A stretch of DNA of 64,000 nucleotides from Marsupella aquatica. Its lineage: Eukaryota > Marchantiophyta. Made by a program: the position numbers and the translations under genes. Below are positions 19,660-31,529 of the stretch, one piece after another (within the stretch, counting starts at the first letter, position 1; every line of letters starts with the position of its first letter). The notes below the pieces were generated by a model. It ran no database searches. It saw nothing but the letters and a program-made list of their open reading frames with translations, and was not told the origin of the DNA. Location of the stretch: positions 6,076,001 through 6,140,000 of the forward strand of contig OZ316895.1 of NCBI GenBank assembly GCA_973895155.1. The letters run 5' to 3'.

Positions 19660-20120
19660 GGTTTGGTGCTCTAAATCCTCTAGTGACCACCTTCTGGATC
19701 ATTGGAATGGCAAGAGTTTTGAGATCATATATAGATAGAGTGACTATTGGTTTCTGTTTTAGTTTACTGAGTGGCATTAACTTGACTCCATTAACGTGAC
19801 TAACTTGACTTAGGGTTTGGACCACCTTGTGGATCATTGGAGTGACAAGAGTTTTGAGATCATATTTATAGTGTATTGGTTTATGTTTTGGTGGACGAAA
19901 TCGCATTAACTTGACTAACTTGACGTAGATTTAACATGCAGTTTTTCACGGCGCATTAAATCTATGTTGCCCATACAACCAGAACATAAACCAAGACACA
20001 TCTCGTTCAAATCATGTGGTTTTTAGATCATAAATATAGTGTATTGGTTTATGTTTTGGTGTACGGAATGCATTAACTTGATGTAGATTTAACACGTAGT
20101 AGAGTTCTCCATTGTGTTGC
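19660..20120 (+). repeat. Degenerate repeat array, three units
   Basis: Units near 19680, 19818 and 20020 share GACCACCTT(C/G)TGGATCATTGGA (first two), GAGTTTTGAGATCATAT or TTTTTAGATCATAAATAT, TATTGGTTTATGTTTTGGTG and GCATTAACTTGA(CT) followed by GTAGATTTAACA. Function unknown. Confidence 0.75.
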
Positions 20121-20279
20121 ACTAGAGTGGGGCCTAACTATCTTTGGTGGTTTTTTAGGGAAGGGCTCCAAGGCAAAGAGCTAGGAGGGTATGATGGACA
20201 CAAATGAATGTATTTGTTTTTACACTTGTGTTCCAAAGATGGAGAAATTAGCTCGGTGACACCCCGCGCTGCAAAAACC

Positions 20280-20455
20280 AGGTTGGTGCGGTGCACTTAT
20301 GGGCTACTTTCTTGGTGGGTCACGATGTCCTTGTGCACTGCGGGCAGTGCTTATAGCCAGCAGTAACAGCATGGTGAGGCGCTCTTATGGCCTACCTTCT
20401 TGGTGGTATATGAGATTCTTGTGCCGTGCGGGCAGTGCTTATAACCAACAGTGAG
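20280..20455 (+). repeat. Degenerate tandem duplication, about 87-bp unit
   Basis: Two units from 20284 and 20371 share TGGTG(C/A)GG, CTTATGG, CTA(C)CTTTCTTGGTGG or CTACCTTCTTGGTGG, CTTGTGC and TGCGGGCAGTGCTTATA then CCA(G/A)CAGT. Confidence 0.8.
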
Positions 20456-20459
20456 TTAG

Positions 20460-23030
20460 TTAGAAGAGGGAGAGGCCCAAATTGTAGGAAAGCCTACGTC
20501 AATACACTACTGACATTGTTCTACACTATGCAAAACTTAAGTGACACTCACATGTATACACACATAATGTTATGTATGCAAGAGTCCACAACAATCTTGT
20601 GAGATACAAAATGTCATCATGATGTAGTATCAATTGAGCCAACCCCACCCTCTAGCCATGTGGGACTCTCATCATACCATAACAACATGATTGCACAAGA
20701 CTCTACTAGTGCCAAAGGCTCAACTTGGAAGAATAAAGACTAAATTCTCATTCTCCAAGGTATAACCCCCTTCCTTCATTGACACAAGACATGATGACCT
20801 GGGTGCACACATCACCCCTACTAGGTGACAAGCTACAAAAGGTCACCCTCCCCAACTCGTACATAACAAAGTAATGTAACAAAGTTGCACCCAATACACA
20901 CGGGGTGATAGGATCCACAATTGTTGTAGATATATAAAATTTTGGCCTAGGTGAGACCACTCAAGTCATAAACAAGCATGATATCAGAATAGATTGTATA
21001 TGCTCTTAACTAGACTCTTAACAACATGGTTGGAATCAAATATTAAATAAATTTACCCCCAATCTATCATTGGGGGGTTTAAAAGAACTCAGAGGTTAAT
21101 ACTCTTTTTCTCTAATTTTGAGATGCAATCAAATCCATCCAAATGTGGGAATAGACCAGATATCACTATACATTTGGTAGCACAATCTAGCAAAACCATT
21201 ACCTATCCTAGTCACCTGCTAGTGGGTCCCTCTTTTTGCTGATTACACCATGTTACTTATCAAAAAATTTAGACCACCTCTGAGGTGGTCTAAAGATTGG
21301 ACCGTTACATGCATTTATCTTCACTACACCTGACATATTTTGTCTCAGATTTTGGCTCAAGCATTTTAAGTGTAGTGTAGGCAATGGACTTCATATTGCA
21401 AGGGGTGAATATTGACTATTTGTGTCCCTGAGTTCTTGTAAGCCCCCCATTTAGCACAACATAAATGTTTCTGTTTTGTGCGGTGGAAATTAACTGGGGT
21501 TAGCTGTTTTGCATTCAATGGATGTAATCACACCCAGTTCCTTGATCGAAGGGTCTGGGTCTCTGGCCATCAAGGTGACTTTGATCACCCTTGGGTCAGT
21601 TGATAGAGCATTGGATCTGGTGGTCCCATCCTCAGTACGTGGAGCCTCTGTCCAGGGCCAACCTATTCGTGCACACAGCCTCTGCCTTTGACATCTTAAG
21701 GGCAACCAGAGCTGTCTGATTGCAGGAATGGGTGCAGTGATCAAGCCACTGGATGTGAAGGAGCTAACCCAGGTTACATTTTTTTCTCCACAAATGACAA
21801 CAGTGGCACTATGATAAATAAAAATATTAGTGGTAAGGTATATATTATGGCAACAAAGAGTGGCAGCCTAGAAAATAGCAAAAACTTGGATTTTGTATGA
21901 TAAATAAGTCCAATGTGGGCACATGCCCTTGGTATGGGAAAGCAATCCAATGTGTGGGAGCATGCAAGACAGTCACAAAGTACATTGAATGCACTTGCCT
22001 TTTTATGCGCATTTACCACAAAGCAACAAGGACCCCTTCTTGCAAAAGGAACTTGCTAGGACCCCTGGTCCATTGCACCCCTTATGTCACCCCCAAATCC
22101 TGGTTTATGGAGGCGTTACAGTATTCATTTTACACAGGGCAAAGTGACAACTCAAGACGGGAGGAGTGAGTGACCCTTTGCAATGGTGCCCTTCAGAATA
22201 CTTGGGGCTTCCTTCAAACTTGGGACACACTTCAGATTACTCTAGACTAACTTGCAGCCTGCCGTGAGGAATGGAAGCGATAGTGGCTTGGTTGCCTGTG
22301 CAACACCTTTCTAGTATGAATAAGTCTAAACCAAAATCTAAGGAATTTCCCAAGGATCCAAGTATTGTAGAGTGTAAGTTGGAAATGTGATGAAAATAAT
22401 CACATTGATAATAGTGGCAATCATAGTCAAGGTAGCATAGCTATGTATGATTATGATGAAGGATCTGCACTATTCACTACTGTATTTCCTGGAGGAGGGA
22501 CTATGTTGAATATTACATTTTGCTTAGTACTCATTTCATATGTGTCCATCTAGACAGATTTTATAGTTCTTAGGAGCTGAAGTGGGGCAATGTCTTGATA
22601 GCCAAGGGAGTTATTAACCCTGTCTAAAACAGGACAGTATTTTACGCTGTTTTAAAATTTGGTCAATCAGAAAGAATTGAAATAAATTGTTGTAAATCCA
22701 AAATGGAGAGTATTCTTTATTACATACCTTTAAACCTAATATAGGCCATTTAAAGTTCATAAGAGAAATATTCATACAAGACAATATTTAGTTATAAGTT
22801 AGGTACTAAAACTAGCTCCCAATTGCTTGAGGTATCACAAAAATACACCAAGCACACCTCTCAAGGTTATGAAGAGTGAAGAGGATCCAAACCTTGGCAC
22901 TTTGATATGGGACACACTCTATTCCAACTTGATTGTCTCCTAGTACAGGTCCCATGCAATCGTTATTTGCGACGAAAGGCAATCTCGAGGCACATTAAGA
23001 ACCTCGGGTACACACCTGCCCACGCTTACT
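20460..23030. other. Intergenic, no gene recognised
   Basis: No frame longer than about 90 codons and none with family resemblance. 21560-21650 contains a segment (GGGTCAGTTGATAGAGCA) resembling a tRNA box A but without a box B. A pair of inverted 16-bp segments (GGCAATCTCGAGG near 22979 and CCTCGAGATTGGC near 23297) surrounds the SINE described next. Confidence 0.45.
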
Positions 23031-23039
23031 GCCCACCTT

Positions 23040-23190
23040 TTTAATATTTTTTTGAATGTTGGTAACGTGAATGATCCCCACTTTTTGGGTGGGGTGAATG
23101 TTAAAAAGCATTCTTTGACACAACTGGTTTCAAACCCGGGACCTCCCGATCCCTAACTGAGCTGTGCTACCATTGAGCCTCTCCACAATT
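23040..23190 (-). mobile_element. tRNA-derived SINE-like retroposon
   Basis: Read on the minus strand: a box-A-like AGGCTCAATGGTAG (23180-23167), about 30 bases, then a box-B-like GGGTTTGAAAC (23137-23127), the internal RNA polymerase III promoter of tRNAs and of tRNA-derived SINEs. A body of about 70 bases follows and ends in an A-rich run (CAAAAAAATATTAAAAAGG, near 23040). The tRNA cloverleaf itself is not intact, and I did not find clean target-site duplications. Confidence 0.6.
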
Positions 23191-23583
23191 CGTGACAACA
23201 TTGTTTCGCTCCAGGTATTTATCCTAATATCAGACGTAGTACATACGGGCAGCGGGCAGTACTGACGGGGTAATTAATGCGGATTAACATTAATTATCCT
23301 CGAGATTGGCTTTTGTCCTTAATTGCAATTGGTATGCATGTTCCTTGGAACTAAGTCTCAGTTGACATGCACAATTAATGCATGCAGTATTCTATCATGA
23401 GGCATTCCTGAAACAGTGTATGTCTGATGCATGTCCTAATAAGCCTTGAGGCAAACACATTTTCTATGGAGTAATAAAACACAACCAAATTGAAGGGAAG
23501 GCGGTAGGGAAGGTTGCTAAAAGCTTGACTTAGGAAAAAAACTCACTGGCAAGGTATATATTATGCCCAAAAAAGGTGATAAG

Positions 23584-23692
23584 TGTTAGACTCTACCTCT
23601 AGCCGGATGACCGGACCAGCCGGTCACCAGACATGACTATATGTACCACCACTCATGGCTATTCAGATATTCATTCTCATTCAACTCCAACA
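23584..23692 (+). repeat. 5' LTR of the copia element
   Basis: 109 bp, starting TGTTAGACTCTACCTCTAGC and ending TCCAACA. It is very short for a copia LTR (typical plant ones are 150-500 bp or more). It contains a CGGATGACCGGACCAGCCGG-like short inverted repeat (CCGG...CCGG). Confidence 0.96.
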
Positions 23693-23708
23693 CGTTATCA
23701 GCACGAAG
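23693..23708 (+). promoter_or_regulatory. Primer-binding site of the copia element
   Basis: CGTTATCAGCACGAAG directly follows the 5' LTR, where the tRNA primer binds. The TATCAG core is shared with the usual copia initiator-methionine PBS; the exact primer tRNA cannot be confirmed here. Confidence 0.75.
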
Positions 23709-25324
23709 TCTCGGCCAGCGGAGCGAAAAGAGAAAGGAGAAGACCATGGATGATTGAATTTTTTTTAAGGTTGAATGGCGGATCGAGAGGACAGAGAAAC
23801 ATAGAATTCATAAGGACATAGGACCCAAGATCAAAGAGTCGAGGGCAGAAAAACAAAGAATTCATAAGGACACCGATTCGGACTCATTGGAGGAGAAGAA
23901 GCGAAGAAACTTTGGAAAGCCTACGGAGATTGGAGGAGATAAGGAACAATGACCTATTAGATTGAATTTGCATTGTTTCAGGAAGCATGAAACATCTCCA
24001 TTGCCATTAATGCTGCTTTCGCTCTCAACGTTTCTGTTGTGCTAATTGCTCATAGATGAGTGCTGTGATGACTGTCCATAGACGATCGCTGAGAGGTGTA
24101 GCAAAATCGTGATCGATTGAAGGTTGAAGGTCGAGGCAAAACCGGACTAGGAGCGCAGCGCAAATTAGACTCGTGATAGTTTTCTTACGGAAGAAAGAAA
24201 GGAATAGAGGATTGAGGCACCGGTACCGTACTGGACTATCAAAGGGAAGAGGCGAAAAGGCGACAAGAACACAGCAGGAAGACGATTTTTGGAAGAGATC
24301 GATGTTGATAAGGCAGACTGAGGAATCCGATGGAGCGAACCAGCAAGGAGGCAGACTAACAAAGTAAAAGAGAAAATCTTAGAAGCAGAACCTGATCGAA
24401 CAACGGCAGTCTGGATGAAGCATCGAAGAGATTGAGAAGAAAAAAAAAGTGGAGCCAAAAGAGAGCGAAAGAATGTCGCTGCCGAAATAGGAGCGCCACA
24501 GTTTTGCAGTAGGCCATAAGACTTTTCTCGACGAAGAGAATCGAGGCAGTAGCGAATGCCGAATGCAGGAAGAAGAGACCTTTGAAGGCAGAAATGGAGA
24601 GACGGACTTCAGATCACACACAGCAGAAGAAAAGAAAAGTTAGCCACAATAGAGCGACGAAGGAAGGAAGTCGCGATTTCATAAGGGACAACAAAATTCA
24701 ATCGAGAAGAATGATGAGCAGAAATCGATCGGTGAAAGAAGGCCACAAGTAAAACGGAGATTCGAAGGTCACACAAAGAGGCGTGAAGGGGGCCACCAAG
24801 AGGTGTCAATTGAGCAACATTGCGAGGCAGGATGACGAGAGAAAACCGATAAGCAAACATCCCTCCTTGATTGCACAGTTTTTACAAAGTCATTTCCTGC
24901 ACACCAAGCAATCCATGCACTTAACCAAATAAGAGTACATAACCGCAAAACCTCCAGAACTGCACACTGTAACAAAGAAGATTAACTTTACAAAAGATGC
25001 ATGTGCACTTAACCAGGGCACGACTAAACAATCACCCATAACTGCAACCCTAAGTGCACAACCGGATAACTGCACAACTTCACAAAGGAAATAGCAATTA
25101 CAAAGGAAACCTTGCAGTTATACATTTACAAAGAAAACCAACTTAATAAGTGCAAACCCTAAATTCTGCAAAAACCCAATCATTCTTGCTTTACTCGCCA
25201 ATGACTTAGATCGCTTTCCTCAACCCCTTTTTTCACCATTGCATGCGGCAAATGTGCATTGTCTTTTGACTATATATATTATATATCAACACGCACACCA
25301 CCGCTGCACACCAGGACCCTAGAG
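23709..25324 (+). other. Long untranslated leader of the copia element
   Basis: About 1.6 kb between primer site and gag with no sense frame of note. The first 1.1 kb is strikingly purine-rich (GA-rich) and the last 0.4 kb rich in short TGCA/AACC-containing phrases. A TATA-like tract, CTATATATATTATATATC at 25269-25286, lies 40 bp before the gag ATG and could be an internal promoter. Confidence 0.6.
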
Positions 25325-26608
25325 ATGGCCAACCTTGAGAAACTCACCTTCCCCGCCCTAGAAATTGATGGCGGCAACTACCTAGAATGGTCCATGAACC
25401 TAAAAGAAAACCTAACCTCGCTAACCCTACTCCCTGCGATAGGGCTCACTCAACCTATCCTTGTCGGCGAACCACAACCAGACCCATTGACTAAAGCCAA
25501 CGAATCTAAAGCTCTAGTATTCCTGAGACGCCATATCCATAGATTCCTCCAGAGACAATACATGCACCTTTCGACCCCTCGGGAACTATGGACAGCGCTA
25601 CAGACCCAATTCGACCACCAAAAACTGGTCGAATTACCTAGAGCCAGGCAAGACTGGCTAAACTTGCGAGTCCAGGACTTTACCTCGATATCAGCCTACA
25701 ATAGTGAACTCTTTAGAATAACCTCAACCCTCGCACTATGTGGCGAGCCAGTTACGGACAAGGATCTGCTAGAGAAGACCTTGTCGACATTTCATTCATC
25801 GAATGTGTGGCTATCAACATAGTATCGAAACATGAAGTTCGGGCAATACTCCGAGCTCATAGCCCACCTCCTAGTCACCGAAAGAAACCAAGAGCTCCTT
25901 TTGGTAAACTCAAGAAAACGCCCTGCAGGCACATTGCCCTCAGGACAAGAGAATGAAACCCACAACATAGAAAATGCTGAACCCTCCACATCGAAGCAAA
26001 GCACTAAACGCACTAAGAATAGCAACTGTAGAAACACCCACAACAGGGGGAGTTTCTATAACCAACGTCCACAATATAACTCCCAACGAACCTTTCGAGG
26101 ACGTGGAGGACGAGGCGGACGTGGCGGACGCGGAGGACGCGGTGGTGGTAGACCATATAACAACAACCGTAGGAATGATCGGTCACAATCCCGACAACAA
26201 CGGGAACGACCGAAATGCCATGAATGTGGCATGACAAACCACCTCGCGAGAAACTGTAAAATCCCGCAACACCTTAGAGATTTATATCAATGGTCCATCC
26301 AGGATGGACAAACCTCAAGGCCACCACCCCGTGAAACCCACGGGGCATTTATGGAGTCTAGTGACCCATTCCAAGACTTCTCAGACCTACCCGCCCAACC
26401 CAAGGCACACTTAGTGGCCAGTAGCTCCACTACACCAGACTTAAATAGTCTAAGCACATGTATCATTGACAGTGCCATGACACATACTATCCTCCAGGAT
26501 AAACACCTTTTTCACATGATTACACCATCACATAGGTCCCTGACCACTATAAATGGTCCTAGTCAAATAGAAGAGGGCTTCGGCCCAACTTCTATTAGAC
26601 TCCCGTAG
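25325..26608 (+). pseudogene. Copia gag with start of protease, broken by in-frame stops
   Basis: Starts at ATG 25325, close after the TATA-like tract. Residues up to about 165 form a Retrotran-gag/UBN2 type capsid domain (motif LSTPRELWTAL). An amber codon at 25820-25822 interrupts it, after which the same frame continues. An Arg/Gly-rich stretch (26095-26160) precedes a CCHC zinc knuckle, CHECGMTNHLARNC (about 26215-26256). The protease active site reads IIDSAMTHT (about 26461-26490), with DSA in place of the classic DSG, as in some plant copia lineages. A second amber codon at 26606-26608 ends the open frame. Both stops could come from C-to-T change of CAG or CGA-type codons. No further sequence reconstruction is offered. 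Confidence 0.9.
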
Positions 26609-29441
26609 GGTACCGAAATACACATAGAATCTGCCATTTTTGCCCCAAACGCAACTCGTAATCTCCTCAGCTTTAGAGATATACGAGCAAATGGGCTACA
26701 TGTCCAAACTGGCGATACCAGAGACCAAGAGGTCATTCACTTGGTTGAAAATACCCCTACGGGAAAATAATTAAAGAGACACTTTTCTCGTATCCTTGCG
26801 GGTTTTATGTAACTCATATTGAATGCCAGCATAACAATGCCAACACAAGCGAATTGCATGCGCTATGGCATGCATGCCTCGACCACCCTGGCCAATCAAT
26901 GCTAACAAAAATCATTAAGAATTCAAGTGGCATTCCAATCAATACACGCCACATCCCAGTGAACACCCCATGCACTGCATGCTCACGCGGCAAGTTAATA
27001 ACAAGGCCCACGGCATCAAAATTGCCAAATTACCATGTCAAGTAATGGTCCCCATTACTCCACCCAAACGAACCAAGATGGGACCCCAATGACAGTTGGG
27101 GATATACATCGGATTCGACTCACCGTCCATAATCCGATATATGGAACCTACAACTGGCGATGTTTTTAAATCTAGATTCCTAGATTGTCATTTTGATGAA
27201 CATGTTTATCCACAGTTAGTAACCCCTGAACACCCACAACCACCTTTGGAGTGGGAAATACATTCGCCATTTTGGCAAGACCTTAGAACGAATCAAGGGG
27301 AGAAAGAAGTTCAACGAATTTTGCAACTCCACAAGATTGTGGAAGAACTTCCTGACGCTTTCGTTGACACATCACAACTTACCCGCTCACATATTCCAGC
27401 TGCGAGAGCATCTGCTCGCATCAAATTATCAAGTGAGCCAGCAAGTACATCCCAACCTCGTGCCAAACGAGGCAGACCTTTGGGATCAAAAGATAAACAA
27501 CCGAGAAGGCGTGGTTCATCTATACCACCTTCACCTGATGTCGACCATACCGAATCTACATCCCATGAAGAGATCTCTATCCACTACGCACACACAGGTG
27601 CGATGTGGGATAGAAATACTACTTCAATAGATGATGCTTTTGCATTAATGGTGGCAACACATATCACTGACGATACACCAGAACCAATATCCATCTTAGA
27701 ATGCCAAAACAGACCAGATTGGCCTGAATGGCAAAAAGCTATAAACGGAGAATTAGATTCCCTACTAAGCAGACACACTTTTGGCCCAGTCGAGCCAACA
27801 CCACAAGACGTACACCTAATTGGCTACAAGTGGACATTTGTCCGCAAAAGAAATGATAAAGGCCAAGTTGTACGCTATAAAGCACGTCTGGTAGGGAAAG
27901 GATTTACCCAACAATCGGGAATTCATTACGATGAAACCTACTCACCGGTTATGGATAGCACAACATTCCGATACCTTATCGGATTTGCCATTTTCCATCA
28001 ACTACAGATGCGACAACTGGATATTGCAACTGCATATCTATATGGCACTTTAGACACCTGTCTATACATGCGATCACCTCCTGAGTTGGAGCAACGACGC
28101 CGAGCTTTAGCTCAAGGCGCTAAATCGCATATCCCATATTTACATAACATTATAACACAATTATCTCAAGTTACACCTAATGTGTCATCTACACATGTAA
28201 CTCATAACAACGACACCGCTGTGTCAACCGTACGGAATACTCGCCGCGGACTAGCTATCCGCGTGTTGAAGGCATTATATGGCCTGAAACAAAGTGGCAG
28301 AGTATGGTATCAAAGATTTACTGATGAAATGATTGCCATGGGTTTTTCCCATGATGCCATCACACCATGTTTATTTATTAAACATGTGGATGATGAATAT
28401 GTTATCGTTTCTATTTATGTTGATGACTTAAATATATTAGGGACACCCCAAATTACAGAAGATACTATCACTAATCTTAAATCCACATTTGAGATGAAAG
28501 ACCTTGGACATACAAACTTTTGCTTAGGCTTACAACTAGAGATCCTACCCACTGGCATGATACTCCATCAAACAACACAAACTGAAAAGATCCTAAAATA
28601 GTTCAATATGAACCTAGCACACCCATTGACGTCACCAATGGTTGTAGGTTCATTAGAAAACAATACTGATGTTTTTCGCAAACGCGAAGAACACGAACCA
28701 ATATTAGGACCAGAAACCCCATACCTTTCTGCGATAGGAGCATTAATGTATCTAGCAAATCAGACACGATCAGATATTGCATTTGCAGTTAACTTACTAG
28801 CCAGACATAGTGCAACTCCCACAGCCAGACACTGGAACGGAGTTAAGCACGTATTTAGATATCTACGTGGAACCACCGATACCGGATTATTTTACCCATT
28901 CGGTGCAAACCACGAGCTCATAGGATATGCGGATGCCGGATATCTCTCCGACACTGATACCGCAAAATCCCAAACCGGATATGTTTTTACTGTAGGGGGT
29001 ACCCCTTTTTCTTGGAAAAGCATGAAACAGACCCTAACAGCAACCTCATCGAATCACTCAGAAATCTTAGCTCTACATGAGGCTAGTCGTGAAGCCGTTT
29101 GGTTACAATCCTTTATAAATCACATCAACACCAAATGCGGCCTACCACCACTAACGAAGCCTACTAACATTTTTGAGGATAACGCATCATGTATACAGCA
29201 GATCACGAAAGGATTCATCAAAGGCGATCGCATGAAGCATATAGCTCCGAAAATTTTCTACACCCACGAGTTACATGGAAAAGAGATCAACATTTTGCAG
29301 ATTTCAAGTGTAGACAACTGTGCGGATCTCTTCACCAAATCACTATCGCCATCAGTTCACCACCGACACTGCCAAGCAATTGGACTACGGAGCGTGCGAC
29401 GCATGATGACCGTGGAGGCTACTGCTCCACATGATACTTGA
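26609..29441 (+). pseudogene. Copia pol: protease end, integrase remnant, reverse transcriptase, RNase H
   Basis: After the second stop, protease sequence (NLLSFRDIRANGLH) continues to about 26770. The integrase N-terminal zinc finger follows (LWHACLDHPGQ, then CTACSRGK, about 26865-27000). The catalytic core of about 200 residues is absent: the frame passes within some 30 bases from the zinc finger to the C-terminal GIYIGFDSPSIIRY segment at 27096. Reverse transcriptase spans about 27700-28590 with YKWTFVRKRN, the QLDIATAYLYG block and YVDD at 28416-28427. An amber codon at 28599-28601 splits it from RNase H, which runs to 29441 with IEDNASC-like and FTKSL motifs. A TGA at 27090 is another stop. 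The frame shifts once relative to gag (frame 2 to frame 3). Confidence 0.9.
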
Positions 29442-29742
29442 TGATGCTGACGACATGCTGTTGACGACCGACTGATGAAACAGATGTTAAAACTTAGATT
29501 TACTATAGCATCTAACTTTACTTAACATTGACATTTATTACGACGAGGACTGTTAGACTGCACTCTTTTTCCTTTAGCACTCATATTTTTCTCTGCTACA
29601 CTGGTAGAGTTTTTACTAAGCTAGAGTTGATAAAGTTTTTTTAACGAGACAGTCTACCTCGCTTGTACTTATATCATGTATTTCATATGAACATGATATA
29701 ATAGGTATAGTCTATGTTGTCTATATAGTTGTCACTATATAT

Positions 29743-29753
29743 CCAAAGGGGAG
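29743..29753 (+). promoter_or_regulatory. Polypurine tract of the copia element
   Basis: CCAAAGGGGAG immediately precedes the 3' LTR, the usual place for the purine primer of plus-strand DNA synthesis. Confidence 0.85.
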
Positions 29754-29861
29754 TGTTAGACTCTACCTCTAGCCGGATGACCGGACCAGCCGGTCACCGG
29801 ACATGACTATATGGACCACCACTCATGGCTATCAGATATTCATTCTCATTCAACTCAAACA
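29754..29861 (+). repeat. 3' LTR of the copia element
   Basis: 108 bp, TGTTAGA to CAAACA, followed by the target duplication ATAAG. Compared with the 5' LTR it has three substitutions (A/G, T/G and C/A) and lacks one T. Confidence 0.96.
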
Positions 29862-30480
29862 ATAAGATAGTAATTCCATGTGATTCTTTTACATGTGTGA
29901 GTGTAGTTTGTTTGTAAACTACTCATTAGTGGAGTACATCGTAAGGGGCTGCTTTTTTGATTTGGAGTAGTTTGTTTCCCTCCAGTCCCCATGGAGCCTT
30001 TGGTCCGAATAAGTCGTAACGAAATTTGGCCAGGGCGTTGAGGGGCACGTGAGGTTGACCACAAAAGTGAAGCTGCACGTCAGAAATCTTGAAAGCTGCG
30101 TCTAGTCTAGTACAGCAGAGACGAAATCCTAGGAATCCATCATCGGATGCACCGTGAGCGGCGATGCAATCCTAGAATTCCATCATCAGGCACCGGTATG
30201 TAGATTCTGTAGGGCCGAAAGCTCTGCTCGTTTGCTGCCCAGCTTCGTTGCTGGTACTCTGTGATCAAGATTCAGGATTCAGAGAGAAGCAACTCAGCAA
30301 GCCAGGGCTTCTGACGTCACGGTGAAGTTGTGAGTGGCAATCGAGATCTAAGATATTGGTCTTCCTCTGTTGGCTTTTAGATACACTTTCTGTACAGCAC
30401 TGTCCTGTCCTGCATTCTCGATGTAACGAGATGCCTTCCCTTCCTGTAGTCCGAGGTCGGCAGATGATGTACAAATGGGA

Positions 30481-31237
30481 CTAGAGTCTCAGCAAGTTTC
30501 CGAGAAGTACCCCACACCTGCTGTGGATTCCTCTCTGTTGAGCATTGACTAAGTCGATATAACGATCTATTGATTTCATGTTTAGGATCTCATCCAAGAC
30601 TCCCTTTTTCGGAGGGGGCTTGCTTTTTGGGGGGTTGAGTTGGAGGGGAGAGAGTGGAGTTGCTGCAGCAGCTTGCAGGAGCACAGAGATCTGATGCAAG
30701 ATAGCGGCACGGAAGGCGGCTGAGACGTTTTCCAGTTGTCCTGCTACTTGGAAAGAGAGGTAGACGTCACACATCATCTCGAAGACTGATTGGAATGATT
30801 TGATTGAGGAATTGCTTTGGTAGAAGACCTGACTTCGAATTCGAAATGGGTTGAGCAGTTTTGTGCAATACTGTAGCTGAATGGAATGGCTGTTGCAAGC
30901 AAGTCAAAGCTCCTGGTGTGTGAAAAAATAGACTAGTGAGGGAGTTGATCTGTGTGTCGGGAAGCCGTCCGAAGCTCTCTGTTTTCTTCAGGTTGCTTGC
31001 TTGTGGACATAGATTCGGAAGTGTGATGAGACCCCTGTGCCAATCTTTTAACTCGCAACTAGAGCAATCCTTGTTCACCCGGGGGAAGAGTGAAAAGCTG
31101 CAGTCCTTTTCATAGTAAACGGCGGTGCATATCTCTCGGACTTTGACCCCAGAACCTGAAAAACCCACATCAGTCCCTCTAGGCACCGCTCTGTTTCCCG
31201 AGAAATGCCAGACATACAGTTTGCGAACTCCATTCAA
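30481..31237 (-). CDS. Possible coding exons of an unrecognised gene (weak)
   Basis: Two abutting minus-strand frames. That at 30777-30481 has a protein-like stretch (QLENVSAAFRAAILHQISVL, an Ala run, a Pro/Lys-rich linker, then VLDEILNMKSIDRYIDLVNA) ending at a plausible CAGCAG|GTGTGG donor. The upstream frame 31237-30767 has no recognisable features. They lie head-to-head with the sorting receptor. I do not recognise a family. They could equally be antisense shadow of the receptor's 5' leader. Confidence 0.25.
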
Positions 31238-31529
31238 CTGGTGAGATTGGTGAGCTGACAGTCGTCATTCACTGTGCAGGGGACGGGGTGGGTTGCGAGT
31301 GCCTGGAGACGTCCTCCATCTGCTTTAAGCTGATCTTGTAATAAATCAACATATGGATAGTGAAAGACAGGTCCCCTGATCTAGCGGAGTGTTCCAGCTT
31401 CAACCATTGTTTCTCTGCAATTGGAGGGAGCAATTCTTCTTCTTCTAAGGCCAGGAGTCCCACCCACCTAGTCTCCTCCTACAAGTGAGAGCAAGTGCTG
31501 TTGAGGGAGCTACCAGACGGTCATCAGTG

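Larger units (their letters stand above)
23584..29861 (+). mobile_element. Ty1-copia retrotransposon, complete ends, defective inside (6278 bp)
   Basis: Two LTRs of 109 and 108 bp (TGTTAGA...ACA) bracket gag and pol in copia order (protease, integrase remnant, reverse transcriptase, RNase H). The same five bases ATAAG stand directly before the 5' LTR (23579-23583) and after the 3' LTR (29862-29866): a target-site duplication that fixes both ends. The LTRs differ at three positions and one single-base gap, so the insertion is not fresh. Several in-frame stops and an internal loss of the integrase catalytic core mean it cannot move by itself. It lies 1.7 kb upstream of the vacuolar sorting receptor, in the same orientation. 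Confidence 0.97.

Noticed and set aside
21560-21650. tRNA gene or SINE head (GGTCAGTTGATAGAGCA)
   Set aside because: Resembles a box A only; no box B at the right distance and no cloverleaf could be formed.
24165-24860. Antisense frames in the copia leader
   Set aside because: They come from GA-rich sequence read as CT-rich codons (Ser/Leu/Phe-rich); no domain and no start context.
25820-25822. Amber codon in gag as a programmed readthrough site
   Set aside because: It lies in the middle of the capsid domain, not between gag and pol, and further stops occur downstream, so simple decay is likelier.
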